Assembly: GCF_017599385.1 (NCBI RefSeq)
Contig: NZ_JAGFPK010000001.1
Location: 1,355,399-1,419,398, forward strand
Direction of reading: 5' to 3'
From: Ciceribacter sp. L1K22
Lineage (GTDB): Bacteria > Pseudomonadota > Alphaproteobacteria > Rhizobiales > Rhizobiaceae
Length of the DNA: 64,000 bases
Shown: one piece after another, positions 26,187 through 33,967 of the stretch
How the letters are laid out: every line of letters begins with the position of its first letter
Numbering within the stretch: the stretch's first letter is position 1
Translations under genes and position numbers: made by a program
The notes under the pieces: generated by a model
Databases searched by the model: none
The model's input: the letters and a program-made list of their open reading frames with translations, nothing else
Told to the model about the DNA's origin: nothing

Positions 26187-27433
26187 GCGAACTGACGATG
26201 ACGGGCGCGCCGGAGATGAAGGCGCTGCCGGAGACGGTGAAGGAGGCGTTCGACGAGTTCATGACCGCCTTCGAGGCGTTTCGAGAGGCCAATGACGACC
26301 GGCTGGAGGAGATCGAGAAGAAGCTCTCCGCCGACGTCGTGACCCGCGACAAGGTGGAGCGCATCAACAAGGCGATCGACGAACAGTCGAAGCTGATCGA
26401 CCAGCTGGCGCTGAAGAAACTGCGGCCGCAGCTCGGCCGTTCCGGCGGCACGCCTGACACTATCGCCGAGCACAAGGCGGCCTTCGACGCCTATGTGCGC
26501 CGTGGCGACGAGGCGGGCCTGCGCGAGCTGGAGGCGAAGGCGATGAGTGCCGGAACGCCGGCCGATGGCGGCTACCTGGTGCCGGAGGAGACCGATGGCG
26601 AGATCGGCCGCAGGCTGGCTGCGATTTCGCCGATCCGGGCGCTTTCGACGGTGCGGCAGGTCTCGGGCTCGGTCTTGAAGAAGCCGTTCGCGCCGGGCGG
26701 CATGGCGTCCGGCTGGGTGGCCGAGACGGCGGCGCGGCCGCAGACGGCGACGCCGGAGCTCGCCGAGCTCTCCTTCCCGACCATGGAGCTCTACGCCATG
26801 CCGGCGGCGACGCAGACGCTGCTCGAAGACGCGGCCGTCGATGTCGAGGCCTGGATCTCGGCCGAGGTGGATACGGCCTTCGCCGAGCAGGAGGGCAGGG
26901 CCTTCGTTTTGGGTGACGGGGTCAACCGGCCGAAGGGCTTTCTCGCCTATCCGAGCGTGCACGAGGCGGGCTGGACCTGGGGCAATCTCGGCTTCCTGCC
27001 GACGGGGGCGGCCGGCGGCTTTTCCGCGTCCGGTCCCTCGGACGTCTTGATCGACGCGATCTACGCGCTGAAGGCCGGGCATAGGCAGAACGCCGAATTC
27101 GTGATGAACCGCAAGACGCAAGGCGAGATCCGCAAGTTCAAGGACGCCGACGGCAACTACCTCTGGCAGCCGCCCGCCACCGCCGGCGGCAGGGCCCAGC
27201 TGATGGGCTTTCCGGTGACGGAAGCGGAGGACATGCCCGACATCGCCGCCGGATCGCTCTCGATCGCGCTCGGCGATTTTCGTTCGGGCTACCTGGTGGT
27301 GGATCGCACCGGGGTGCGCGTGCTGCGCGACCCGTATTCGGCCAAGCCCTACGTGCTGTTCTACACGACGAAGCGCGTCGGCGGCGGGGTGCAGAATTTC
27401 GAGGCGATCAAGCTGGTGAAGTTCGCGGTGTGA
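26183..27433 (+). CDS. GTA gp5, HK97-type major capsid protein
   Basis: 416 residues. The N-terminal ~110 residues form a charged coiled-coil delta domain (FDEFMTAFEAFREANDDRLE...). The mature shell protein probably begins near KAMSAGTPADGGYLVPEE, a classic HK97-fold entry. Further landmarks: AETAARPQTATPELAEL, EQEGRAFVLGDGVNRPKGFL, SGYLVVDRTGVRVLRDPYS. It builds the small GTA head. The start overlaps the protease stop, so the two are co-translated. The largest amount of protein should come from this gene. Confidence 0.95.
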   Translation: MSELTMTGAPEMKALPETVKEAFDEFMTAFEAFREANDDRLEEIEKKLSADVVTRDKVERINKAIDEQSKLIDQLALKKLRPQLGRSGGTPDTIAEHKAAFDAYVRRGDEAGLRELEAKAMSAGTPADGGYLVPEETDGEIGRRLAAISPIRALSTVRQVSGSVLKKPFAPGGMASGWVAETAARPQTATPELAELSFPTMELYAMPAATQTLLEDAAVDVEAWISAEVDTAFAEQEGRAFVLGDGVNRPKGFLAYPSVHEAGWTWGNLGFLPTGAAGGFSASGPSDVLIDAIYALKAGHRQNAEFVMNRKTQGEIRKFKDADGNYLWQPPATAGGRAQLMGFPVTEAEDMPDIAAGSLSIALGDFRSGYLVVDRTGVRVLRDPYSAKPYVLFYTTKRVGGGVQNFEAIKLVKFAV

Positions 27434-27563
27434 ATTGTGACCCTATGAGGTGCGCCTCGAGCGGCTCTGCTTAATCTGCCGCAAAGGCTCATTCTATGGA
27501 GGCAAGCTCTTTGAGCTGCTAGCTTCTCTGGATCATAGCAAAAAGGTTATCCAATAGAAATAA

Positions 27564-27591
27564 AGGCTCGCCTGCATGTACAGGCGAGCCT
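27564..27591 (-). terminator. Terminator of the 32-residue membrane peptide gene
   Basis: Perfect 11-base stem AGGCTCGCCTG / CAGGCGAGCCT with a 6-base loop. On the minus strand it is followed by TTATTTC, on the plus strand by no T-run, so the direction is minus. Confidence 0.75.
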
Positions 27592-27608
27592 CATGAAAAA
27601 CTTTTTGG

Positions 27609-27707
27609 CTACTTCAGTGCGTACAATGCGAGGAAAAACCCGGCTATAGTAGCAATGTTAGCGAATATCGCCAGCCAAAAAGAAATCTCCGCCATTAAGC
27701 GGCGCAT
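27609..27707 (-). CDS. 32-residue putative membrane peptide
   Basis: A 33-codon frame, MRRLMAEISFWLAIFANIAT then IAGFFLALYALK: one transmembrane helix with a positive N-terminus. Only a weak AGGA precedes the ATG (an alternative start is Met 5). The strong terminator 18 bases after the stop, and AT-rich composition unlike the capsid gene beside it, support a real small gene. It occupies part of the 536-base gap between capsid and connector. No homologue recognised. Confidence 0.45.
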   Translation of the reverse strand: MRRLMAEISFWLAIFANIATIAGFFLALYALK

Positions 27708-27832
27708 ATCCTAACTGTGACCATGGCTCACACTCCGTTTGTATTTTTGATATTGCCACGATCTTTTGTAAGTTCAAGGGTTGCCACACAATAATTTCTC
27801 AATTTTTCAGGTACGGGAGCGTCTGTGGCGGA

Positions 27833-27930
27833 CCCCCTCACTTGGAATTTCTAGCACTTAGCTGGCGCTAAGATGCTCTTTGCCCTCGCGCGACGACGCG
27901 CTCAGGCCTTCGTTCGCCAAGGGGGAGAAG
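27833..27930 (+). repeat. Repeat family B, copy 3 (before the connector gene)
   Basis: Nearly identical to 25128-25213 through the hairpin, the CTCGCGCGACGACGCGCTC palindrome and CCTTCGTTCG; it ends CCAAGGGGGAGAAG. It lies 40 bases before the gp6 ATG. The rest of the 27434-27830 gap holds only the small gene and terminator. Confidence 0.85.
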
Positions 27931-27969
27931 CGCTTGCTCCCAAACCACCCCACAACAAAGGAAACCCCC

Positions 27970-28539
27970 ATGATCTATGCCCAGACCGCGGCACCCGCGG
28001 TGGAGCCGGTGACGCTTGGCGAGGTGAAGGCGCATATGCGGATGGAGGAGGGGCAGGAGGATGCCTTTCTGACGGCGCTAACAGGCATTGCCCGCAGCCA
28101 TCTCGAACACACGACGGGACTGGCGCTTGTGAGCCAGGGCTTGCGCCTCTATCTCGACCGTTGGCCGACAAGCTGCATCGTCAGGATCGGGCGCGGGCCG
28201 GTGCGGAGCATCGAGGCGGTGACGGTGTATGACGGCGACGGCGCGCCGCAGACGGTGCCGCTTGCCGGCCACTGGCTGGACGGATACGGCCGGCCGGCGC
28301 GGCTCTGGCTGCCCGATCCGCCCGCGCCGGGACGCGCGGTGAACGGCATCGAGATCGATTTCACCGCCGGTTACGGCGAGAGCGGCGCCGACGTGCCGGC
28401 CGAACTGAAGCGGGCGATGCTGATGCATGTGGCGCTGATGTTTTCCTATCGCGGCGCCGTCGCCCCCGCCGACCAGCCGGCGGCGATCCCCGACGGCTAC
28501 GACCGGCTGGTGGCGCCCTATGCGCGGCGGGGGCTCTGA
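27970..28539 (+). CDS. GTA gp6, head-tail connector
   Basis: 189 residues from the ATG at 27970. VEPVTLGEVKAHMRMEEGQE ... TALTGIARSHLEHTTGLAL is the N-terminal signature of the HK97 gp6-like connector family (TIGR02215 type); the C-terminal PAELKRAMLMHVALMFSYRG helix is typical. It forms the ring under the portal. It starts a tightly packed block gp6-gp7-small-gp8 (2-base gap, then ATGA overlaps). Confidence 0.9.
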   Translation: MIYAQTAAPAVEPVTLGEVKAHMRMEEGQEDAFLTALTGIARSHLEHTTGLALVSQGLRLYLDRWPTSCIVRIGRGPVRSIEAVTVYDGDGAPQTVPLAGHWLDGYGRPARLWLPDPPAPGRAVNGIEIDFTAGYGESGADVPAELKRAMLMHVALMFSYRGAVAPADQPAAIPDGYDRLVAPYARRGL

Positions 28540-28541
28540 CC

Positions 28542-28877
28542 ATGGGACTCATCGACTTCGATCCCGGCCAACTCTCCGCCCGGCTTGCGCTGGAACGGCC
28601 GGTGGCCGCGCCCGACGGGCAGGGCGGCGCGGCGGTGACATTCGAGTTCGTCGCCCATGCCTGGGCGCGGATCGAGCCTGTCACGGTCGTGACCGAGGAG
28701 CAGGCGGGGGCGGAGACGGTGCGGCTGACGCACCGGATCTGGCTCCGGCCCCGCGAGGGGCTGGCCTCCGGCTGGCGGCTGGCGAAGGGTATCAGGCATT
28801 TCCGGGTGAAGACGCTGCACGATCCCGACGAGACGGGCCGCTGGCTGGTCTGCGGCTGCGAGGAGGAGGGCCGATGA
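28542..28877 (+). CDS. GTA gp7, head-tail adaptor (head closure protein)
   Basis: 111 residues. ARLALERPVAAPDGQGGAAV and FVAHAWARIEPV ... THRIWLRPREGLASGWRLAKG are standard for the SPP1 gp16 / HK97 head-closure family, a small beta-barrel. It begins 2 bases after the gp6 stop. In the particle it seals the connector and forms the platform for the tail. Confidence 0.9.
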   Translation: MGLIDFDPGQLSARLALERPVAAPDGQGGAAVTFEFVAHAWARIEPVTVVTEEQAGAETVRLTHRIWLRPREGLASGWRLAKGIRHFRVKTLHDPDETGRWLVCGCEEEGR

Positions 28878-29110
28878 AGGCGGCGCTGACGATGACGGCC
28901 ACCGATCTGGCGCGGGCGCTCAGGCGGCTGGCGGAGGCCAGGGTGGCGGAGAGGGTTTTGGCGGCGGAGGCCGGCGAGGCCGATGCTGCGGGTGGTTTGG
29001 CGGGGGCGCCTGTTGAGCCGCGCCTAGAAGGCGGGAGCCGGAAGGTGCGGAGGCGCGGGCCGGTTGTCGGCTCCGGTGGCCGGGTGACGGCGGGACGGGA
29101 GAGCGGGTGA
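28874..29110 (+). CDS. Small GTA-block protein of unknown function
   Basis: 78 residues; the ATG overlaps the gp7 stop and its own stop overlaps the gp8 start, so it is translated as part of the block. The N-terminal half is a helix (MTATDLARALRRLAEARVAE), the C-terminal half basic and Gly-rich. It may be a remnant or short form of the HK97 gp10-like protein often found at this site; I cannot confirm. Confidence 0.6.
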   Translation: MKAALTMTATDLARALRRLAEARVAERVLAAEAGEADAAGGLAGAPVEPRLEGGSRKVRRRGPVVGSGGRVTAGRESG

Positions 29111-29502
29111 TGACGGCGGTGAACGAGGTGCTGTCGGCGGTGTTTGGCCGGCTGATGGCGGATGCGGGGATAGTCGCGCTGGTGGGGGGAGAGATCCACG
29201 ACCGCCGCCTCGACCGGATCGCCGCCCCCTGCCTGATGCTCTCGACCGTGGAGACGCGGGATTATTCCACTGTGGAGGCGGACGGGCTGGAGATTCTGCT
29301 GACCTTCGAGGCCTGGTCGGCGACCGGACGGCGCGAGGCGGAAGAGATCGCCGGCGCCGTTAGGGACGCTTTGCACGGCGCGGACCTTTCCCTGCCGACG
29401 GCGCGGCTGGCGAGCCTGACCCACCAGCGGACCACGAGCCGGCGCGCGGCGAAATCGGCGATGTATGTCGCAGAGGTGCGGATAAGGGCGGTGATCGGGT
29501 GA
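29110..29502 (+). CDS. GTA gp8, tail terminator (DUF3168)
   Basis: 130 residues (a GTG one codon earlier is possible). LSAVFGRLMADAGIVALVGG, RIAAPCLMLSTVETRDYST, LTFEAWSATGRREAEEIAGA and VAEVRIRAVIG follow the DUF3168 pattern. Tail terminators cap the tail tube and join it to the head adaptor. Last gene of the gp6-gp8 block, followed convergently by the MFS gene 9 bases away. Confidence 0.9.
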   Translation: MTAVNEVLSAVFGRLMADAGIVALVGGEIHDRRLDRIAAPCLMLSTVETRDYSTVEADGLEILLTFEAWSATGRREAEEIAGAVRDALHGADLSLPTARLASLTHQRTTSRRAAKSAMYVAEVRIRAVIG

Positions 29503-29511
29503 CGGGGTGGA

Positions 29512-30696
29512 TTACCGCACCTGCCGCCGGATAAGCGACAGGCCGGCGAGCGCCGCGAGCGTGATCAGGCAGAGGCCGGCGCAGTAGACGAGGAGGGCCG
29601 TGGCGCCGCCGCGGTCGAGCAGGAAGGTGGAGACGACGGGGGCGGCGGCCATGGCGAGATTGGCGGGCAGCGACAGGTTGGCGGAAATCCGCGCATAGCG
29701 GCCGGGCGAGAAGAAGCCGAGCGGCAAAAGCGCCCGCGACAGGGCCGACACACCGGAGCCGAAACCGTAGCAGGCGACAAAGGCAAGCAGCAGCCACGGC
29801 TCTCCACCCGAAAAGGCCAGGATCGGCAGGGCGGCGAGCATGAGAATTGCTGCGGCATAACCGGTGAAGAGCGGCGAGGCGCGGCGGCCGGCCACCGTAT
29901 CGATGGCGCGGGCGGAAATGCCGAAGACGGACCGCAGCGCCCCGAGCTGCAGCGCCAGTTCCGGCGTGGCGCCGGCTTGGGTGATGAGCTCGATCAGCGA
30001 CGGCGCGATGCCTGTTGTGACGAGATTGAAGGCGATCGAGACGATGGCGATGAGGAGGAGCGCGCGTTTCGCCTGGGCGGGCGAAAACGCGAGCGGCTCT
30101 TCCTGCGAGGCCGCCGTCGCCTCGGCGGTGGCGCCGCGAATGGCGGGCAGGCCGAAAAGATGCAGCGGCACGAGCGCGCCGATATGGATGAGCGCCGAGA
30201 CGGCGAGCGTCCAGCGCCAGCCGAACCAGTCCTGGCCGAGCGACAAAAGCGGCCAGCAGACGGTGGCCGACAGGCCGGTGAAGATCATCAGGATGCCGAT
30301 CGCCCGCTTGGCATCGGGGCCCTCGCGCTCGACGACGGCGGCGTAGCAGGGGACCGACAGACCGAAGGCGCTGCCGAAGCCGATGACGAGCCAGGCGGCG
30401 AAATAGAGGATCGGGCCGGTGGCTGCCGCCATCAGCAGGAGGCCTAAACCGAACAGCGCCGAGCCACAGGCAAGCACACGGGCGGCGCCCAGCCGCTCGA
30501 CCAGGCGCCCGGTTGTCGGGCCGGCAAAGGCGGTGACAAGCATCATGACGGTGAGCCCGGCAAACGCGGTCTCGTTCGCCATCGACAACTCCGCCGCGAT
30601 CATGCGACCGAAAACGCCCGGCATGTCAAAGGTCGTGCCCCAGCCGAGGATCTGGCTGAGCGACAGCGTGGCGATGAGACGAAGGCGGGGCGGCAT
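29512..30696 (-). CDS. MFS transporter
   Basis: 394 residues, about 12 transmembrane helices; GRLVERLGAARVLACGSALF is the motif-A loop and SVPCYAAVVEREGPDAKRAI the loop after helix 4. No substrate hint, and no adjacent regulator. Minus-strand cargo inserted between tail terminator and tail tube genes of the GTA. Confidence 0.85.
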   Translation of the reverse strand: MPPRLRLIATLSLSQILGWGTTFDMPGVFGRMIAAELSMANETAFAGLTVMMLVTAFAGPTTGRLVERLGAARVLACGSALFGLGLLLMAAATGPILYFAAWLVIGFGSAFGLSVPCYAAVVEREGPDAKRAIGILMIFTGLSATVCWPLLSLGQDWFGWRWTLAVSALIHIGALVPLHLFGLPAIRGATAEATAASQEEPLAFSPAQAKRALLLIAIVSIAFNLVTTGIAPSLIELITQAGATPELALQLGALRSVFGISARAIDTVAGRRASPLFTGYAAAILMLAALPILAFSGGEPWLLLAFVACYGFGSGVSALSRALLPLGFFSPGRYARISANLSLPANLAMAAAPVVSTFLLDRGGATALLVYCAGLCLITLAALAGLSLIRRQVR

Positions 30697-30856
30697 GGAG
30701 GATATCCGGAAGGCGGGGATAGAGCCTTAGCCGGAGAGGGGCGAGTCGGGCAAGGTGGGGTATGCTTCGGCGCCCGGAATGAGGTTACGGTGAATTTGCG
30801 CGAATTTTAGATTTTTGCGCAACCCAAAGTAAGCATTCCTCAGCCATCATCCGGCG

Positions 30857-31120
30857 ATGGACAAATTCGCGCTTCTTGTCGGATTGTTGATGACCACGGT
30901 GTTTATGGCCACCGGCGGCTACACCTTGCTGCCGCGCGAATGGTATGATCCGTCCTGCGACATCAAGGGCAATATCTCGATCAATTCCCGCGAGAAGATT
31001 TACCACGTGCGCGGCCAGGAGAATTACTTGGCGACGAACATCCTGCCCCAGTACGGCGAACGGTGGTTCTGCTCCGAAGAGGACGCCGTGGCAGCCGGTT
31101 GGCGCAAGGCAAGACGCTAA
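30857..31120 (+). CDS. Sunset-domain protein
   Basis: 87 residues: an N-terminal membrane or signal segment (FALLVGLLMTTVFMATGGYT), then CDIKGNISINSREKIYHVRG ... GERWFCSEEDAVAAGWRKA, the sunset domain, a small Cys-paired module found attached to thermonuclease-like and other secreted proteins. Likely periplasmic, anchored at the inner membrane; role unknown. Cargo on the GTA strand. Confidence 0.8.
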   Translation: MDKFALLVGLLMTTVFMATGGYTLLPREWYDPSCDIKGNISINSREKIYHVRGQENYLATNILPQYGERWFCSEEDAVAAGWRKARR

Positions 31121-31138
31121 CGGTATCCCGCCGTTCAA

Positions 31139-31267
31139 TCAGTCGAGGCTCGCGGTCATGACAGGGTCGGACTGCGAGAGCAGCGCCGAGGCACCGTGGA
31201 TGAGCGCGATCCAGGCGATCCCTGAGATCGCTGATGCGGCGAGTATCGTGGTGAGGCGAAGCGACAT
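31139..31267 (-). CDS. 42-residue membrane peptide
   Basis: The ATG at 31267 has GGGAGG 5 bases upstream (a longer frame to 31324 lacks one). Sequence MSLRLTTILAASAISGIAWI then ALIHGASALLSQSDP: one hydrophobic segment, either a membrane anchor or signal peptide. Convergent with the sunset-domain gene. Function unknown. Confidence 0.55.
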   Translation of the reverse strand: MSLRLTTILAASAISGIAWIALIHGASALLSQSDPVMTASLD

Positions 31268-31446
31268 GGTTTCCTCCCTTGGTTCTCCTCCTGCCGCAGA
31301 CGTCACGAGGGCGCCGGCGTTCAACAGCTAAACGCCCTGCCCGCCAAGGGGTTCCGAACCGTAGCGGCGTCACGCTCCGACCGCTGACGGGTGTGTCGCA
31401 GCGCCTGGAAGCGAATTTCATTTTTCCGACATCGAAGGAGGACGCC

Positions 31447-31854
31447 ATGGGCGTGCAGAAGGGCAAGGACCTGCTGGTGAAGGTGCATGACGGCACGGGA
31501 TACGTGACGGTCGCCGGGCTTCGGGCGCGGCGGATCGCGTTCAATGCGGCGACGGTGGATGTGACCGACGGCGAGAGCGCCGGGCGATGGCGCGAGCTTC
31601 TGGGCGGCGCCGGCGTGCAGCGGGCGGCGATTTCCGGTGGCGGGCTATTCAAGGACGCCGCCTCCGACGCGCTGGTACGCGTCGCCTTCTTCGGCGGGAC
31701 GTTGTTGCAGGCTGAGGTGCTGATCCCGGATTTCGGCACGGTAACGGGGCCGTTCCAGGTGACCGCGCTCGACTATTCCGGCAATCACGACGGCGAACTC
31801 GTCTTCGAGATCGCGCTGGAATCGGCCGGCGCCCTGACGTTCGGAGCGCTGTGA
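31447..31854 (+). CDS. GTA gp9, major tail tube protein
   Basis: 135 residues; the ATG at 31447 lies 8 bases after a GAAGGAGG-type site. MGVQKGKDLLVKVHDGTGYV, VDVTDGESAGRWRELLGGAG and GSL-like ends (ALESAGALTFGAL) match the TP901-1-type major tail family. It polymerises into the tail tube. Its stop overlaps the next start. Confidence 0.9.
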   Translation: MGVQKGKDLLVKVHDGTGYVTVAGLRARRIAFNAATVDVTDGESAGRWRELLGGAGVQRAAISGGGLFKDAASDALVRVAFFGGTLLQAEVLIPDFGTVTGPFQVTALDYSGNHDGELVFEIALESAGALTFGAL

Positions 31855-32222
31855 TGGAGCCCGTGACGGTGAACCGCGCGAACGTGAGGCGCGGCGAGGT
31901 AGAGGCGGTGATCGACGGCGAGCGGCGCATCCTGTGCCTGACGCTCGGCGCGCTGGCGGAACTGGAAACGGCCTTCTCCGCCGACGGGCTCGCCGATCTG
32001 GCGGCAAGGTTTTCAAGCGGGCGGCTGAAGGCGACGGACCTCATCCGCATCCTCGGCGCCGGCCTGCGCGGCGGCGGCAACCGGCTCTCCGACGAGGACG
32101 TGGCCGGCATGCTGGTCGACGGCGGGCTGGAGGCCTGCGCCACGATGGTGCGCGACCTGCTGACGGTGACGTTCGGGGGACAGCCGCCGGACCCTCGGCA
32201 GGGCATTCCCGCGAGCCGTTGA
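31854..32222 (+). CDS. GTA gp10, tail assembly chaperone-like protein
   Basis: 122 residues (a GTG one codon upstream is possible). VNRANVRRGEVEAVIDGERR ILCLTLGALAELE is the opening of the GTA gp10 family; the C-terminal half is helical (VAGMLVDGGLEACATMVRDL). In tailed phages the gene pair between tail tube and tape measure encodes assembly chaperones, often through frameshifting; here gp10 and gp10.1 are separate genes. Confidence 0.88.
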   Translation: MEPVTVNRANVRRGEVEAVIDGERRILCLTLGALAELETAFSADGLADLAARFSSGRLKATDLIRILGAGLRGGGNRLSDEDVAGMLVDGGLEACATMVRDLLTVTFGGQPPDPRQGIPASR

Positions 32223-32239
32223 GCGGCGGGGATGCCCGG

Positions 32240-32455
32240 ATGACGGTGGCGGACGGGGCGGAGATATCGCCCCCGCGACCGCTGCCCTGGGACACGGTGC
32301 TGCACGCCGGCCTCTTCCTGCTGCGGCTGCCGCCGGAGCTGTTCTGGCGGTTGAGCCTGCCGGAGTTTGCGGCGATGACGGGCGGCTTCGGTGGGGCGGA
32401 ACGGATGGGGCGTGGGCGTTTGGATGCGTTGATGGTGCGGTTTCCGGACACTTGA
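32240..32455 (+). CDS. GTA gp10.1 (rcc01693/DUF2376-like)
   Basis: 71 residues from the ATG at 32240. LPWDTVLHAGLFLLRLPPEL FWRLSLPEFAAM ends in the family signature, a short helical protein found between gp10 and the tape measure in all RcGTA-type clusters. A TTG at 32219, overlapping the gp10 stop, is an alternative start. Confidence 0.85.
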   Translation: MTVADGAEISPPRPLPWDTVLHAGLFLLRLPPELFWRLSLPEFAAMTGGFGGAERMGRGRLDALMVRFPDT

Positions 32456-32474
32456 GTTTAACTGCGCCGGAAGT

Positions 32475-32589
32475 CCTCATCCGGAGGCGCGAGCGGAGCG
32501 AGCCTCGAAGGGCGAGGGCGGGTGATGCGTGGCTGGCGGCCACCCGATCCTTCGAGGCCCTCGCGATGCGAGGGCGCCTCAGGATGAGG
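32475..32589. repeat. Repeat family C, long imperfect hairpin
   Basis: CCTCATCC at the left and GGATGAGG at the right, with inner arms GAGGCGC / GCGCCTC and CCTCGAAGG / CCTTCGAGG. It differs from the TTCTCCCC family. It follows gp10.1 by about 20 bases, so it may end transcription of the gp9-gp10.1 block. Confidence 0.8.
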
Positions 32590-32654
32590 AATGTGTGCTT
32601 TCGTTGAAGGATGCTGCGGGTATTCCGGCAGCCAATCCGGCGGACGGTGCCGTT

Positions 32655-33068
32655 TTAGACTCCAGACCCCGACTTCCTCGGCCGACCGCCTTTCGCGCCG
32701 TTGGCGCGGCTCGCGGCGATCTTTGCTTCGGAGCGTGACTGGCCTCCACGGCGGCGGGCGTCCATGAAGGCCTTGCTGCCGAAAATGCCGCTCATCAGGC
32801 CGGAGATCGTATAGTCGACGTCGAGGGCCTCCCAGTGGATCCCGGTTTCCCCCAGAAGCGTGACGTCGGCGAGGTCTTTCACGGACGCCGTCTCCAGCCC
32901 TTCCACCGCGCGGGCGGGGAAGACGAACGAGGCGCCATTGGTGAAATCGACGACGATGCGTTCCGATGGTTCATCGAACCGGACCGAGGACGGGATCGGC
33001 CGTTCGGCGCGCTCCGCGTCCCAGCGCTGTTTCGCCCTGGCCAGTTCGGCGTCGGAGATCTCAGCCAT
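32655..33068 (-). CDS. DUF2442-domain protein
   Basis: 137 residues from the ATG at 33068, preceded by GGAGG. The central DUF2442 domain is (SSVRFDEPSERIVVDFTNGA SFVFP ... IHWEALDVDYTISGLM); the C-terminus is basic (KAFMDARRRGGQSRSEAKIA). It overlaps the DUF4160 stop by 8 bases. DUF2442/DUF4160 pairs are frequent in bacterial accessory DNA and are generally taken as toxin-antitoxin-like, with DUF2442 the putative antitoxin; not shown here. Confidence 0.85.
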   Translation of the reverse strand: MAEISDAELARAKQRWDAERAERPIPSSVRFDEPSERIVVDFTNGASFVFPARAVEGLETASVKDLADVTLLGETGIHWEALDVDYTISGLMSGIFGSKAFMDARRRGGQSRSEAKIAASRANGAKGGRPRKSGSGV

Positions 33069-33261
33069 GATATTTCCTCCACATGTCGAGAAACAGCTGC
33101 CGGTTTTCCTCGATGATATCGACGGCGCGTCGCACATCGCGGTCCGACATGCCGCCCTGTGTGATCACCTTAAGCTCGACGATGTCAATCCGCGCTTCAC
33201 CCTCGCCAATGACGTGCGCATGCGGCGGCTCATGATCGGCCGTGTAGATCACGAAGCGCAT
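33061..33261 (-). CDS. DUF4160-domain protein, start codon uncertain
   Basis: 66 residues from the ATG at 33261: FVIYTADHEPPHAHVIGEGE and DIIEENRQLFLDMWRKYHG are DUF4160. Relatives begin about 10 residues earlier (PTVLRxxG...), and those codons are present and in frame upstream (V-T-V-L-R-Q-H-G), but no ATG, GTG or TTG precedes them before a stop at 33319-33321; ATA lies at the expected start position (33286-33288). Either a rare start is used or the gene is damaged or shortened. Confidence 0.75.
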   Translation of the reverse strand: MRFVIYTADHEPPHAHVIGEGEARIDIVELKVITQGGMSDRDVRRAVDIIEENRQLFLDMWRKYHG

Positions 33262-33300
33262 TCCATGCTGGCGAAGAACGGTGACTATAGCGGAAAATAA

Positions 33301-33314
33301 CCCAACTAGTTGGG
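33301..33314. promoter_or_regulatory. Perfect 14-base palindrome between DUF4160 and tape measure genes
   Basis: CCCAACTAGTTGGG. It is located just upstream of the DUF4160 start on one side and 49 bases before the gp11 ATG on the other. Likely operator for one of them, most simply autoregulation of the DUF4160/DUF2442 pair. Confidence 0.5.
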
Positions 33315-33362
33315 AATATCAACGGCGGCGATCGCCCCGGCACAATCCCAGGGAGACCTCTC

Positions 33363-33938
33363 ATGGACGAAGACAACATTCTGCTCGGCGTCGATCTCGA
33401 TGCGTCGCGGGCGCTGGGCGTGCTGGATGACCTGGAGAACCGGGCCGACAGTTTCGGACGGGCTCTCTCCGGAGCGCTGACCGGGGCGGTGACGGGTGGG
33501 CGGGATCTGGATCAGGTGCTGGCGGGGCTGGGGAACCGGCTGGCGAACATCGCGCTGTCGGCGGGGCTGAAGCCGCTGGAGACGCTGGTGTCCGGCTGGG
33601 CCTCCGGGTTGACGGCGGGGTTGGGAAACATGTTCGCCTTTGCCGACGGCGGGGTACCGGGGCGGGTGATGCCGTTTGCGGACGGCGGCGTGGTGGCGGC
33701 GCCAACCTATTTTCCGATGCCGGGTGGGACCGGGTTGATGGGCGAGGCGGGGGCGGAGGCGATCCTGCCATTGAGGCGCGGCGCGGACGGTTCGCTCGGG
33801 GTTGCGGCCGAGGCGGGTGGGCCGACGCAGATCGTCTTCAACGTGACGGCGACGGATGCGGCGAGCTTTTCCAAAAGCGAGGGCCAGATCACGGCGATGC
33901 TGGCGCGCAGCGTGGCGCGCGGCCGGCGCGGGCTTTGA
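33363..33938 (+). CDS. GTA gp11, short tape measure protein
   Basis: 191 residues, very short for a tape measure but usual for RcGTA-type particles, whose tails are short. ASRALGVLDDLENRADSFGR starts a helical part; the C-terminal FADGGVPGRVMPFADGGVVA and GLMGEAGAEAILPLRR are hallmark tape-measure tail motifs. It sets tail length and probably is ejected with DNA. Confidence 0.9.
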   Translation: MDEDNILLGVDLDASRALGVLDDLENRADSFGRALSGALTGAVTGGRDLDQVLAGLGNRLANIALSAGLKPLETLVSGWASGLTAGLGNMFAFADGGVPGRVMPFADGGVVAAPTYFPMPGGTGLMGEAGAEAILPLRRGADGSLGVAAEAGGPTQIVFNVTATDAASFSKSEGQITAMLARSVARGRRGL

Positions 33939-33967
33939 AGGTAACAAGCGATGCGGGAGAATGACCG

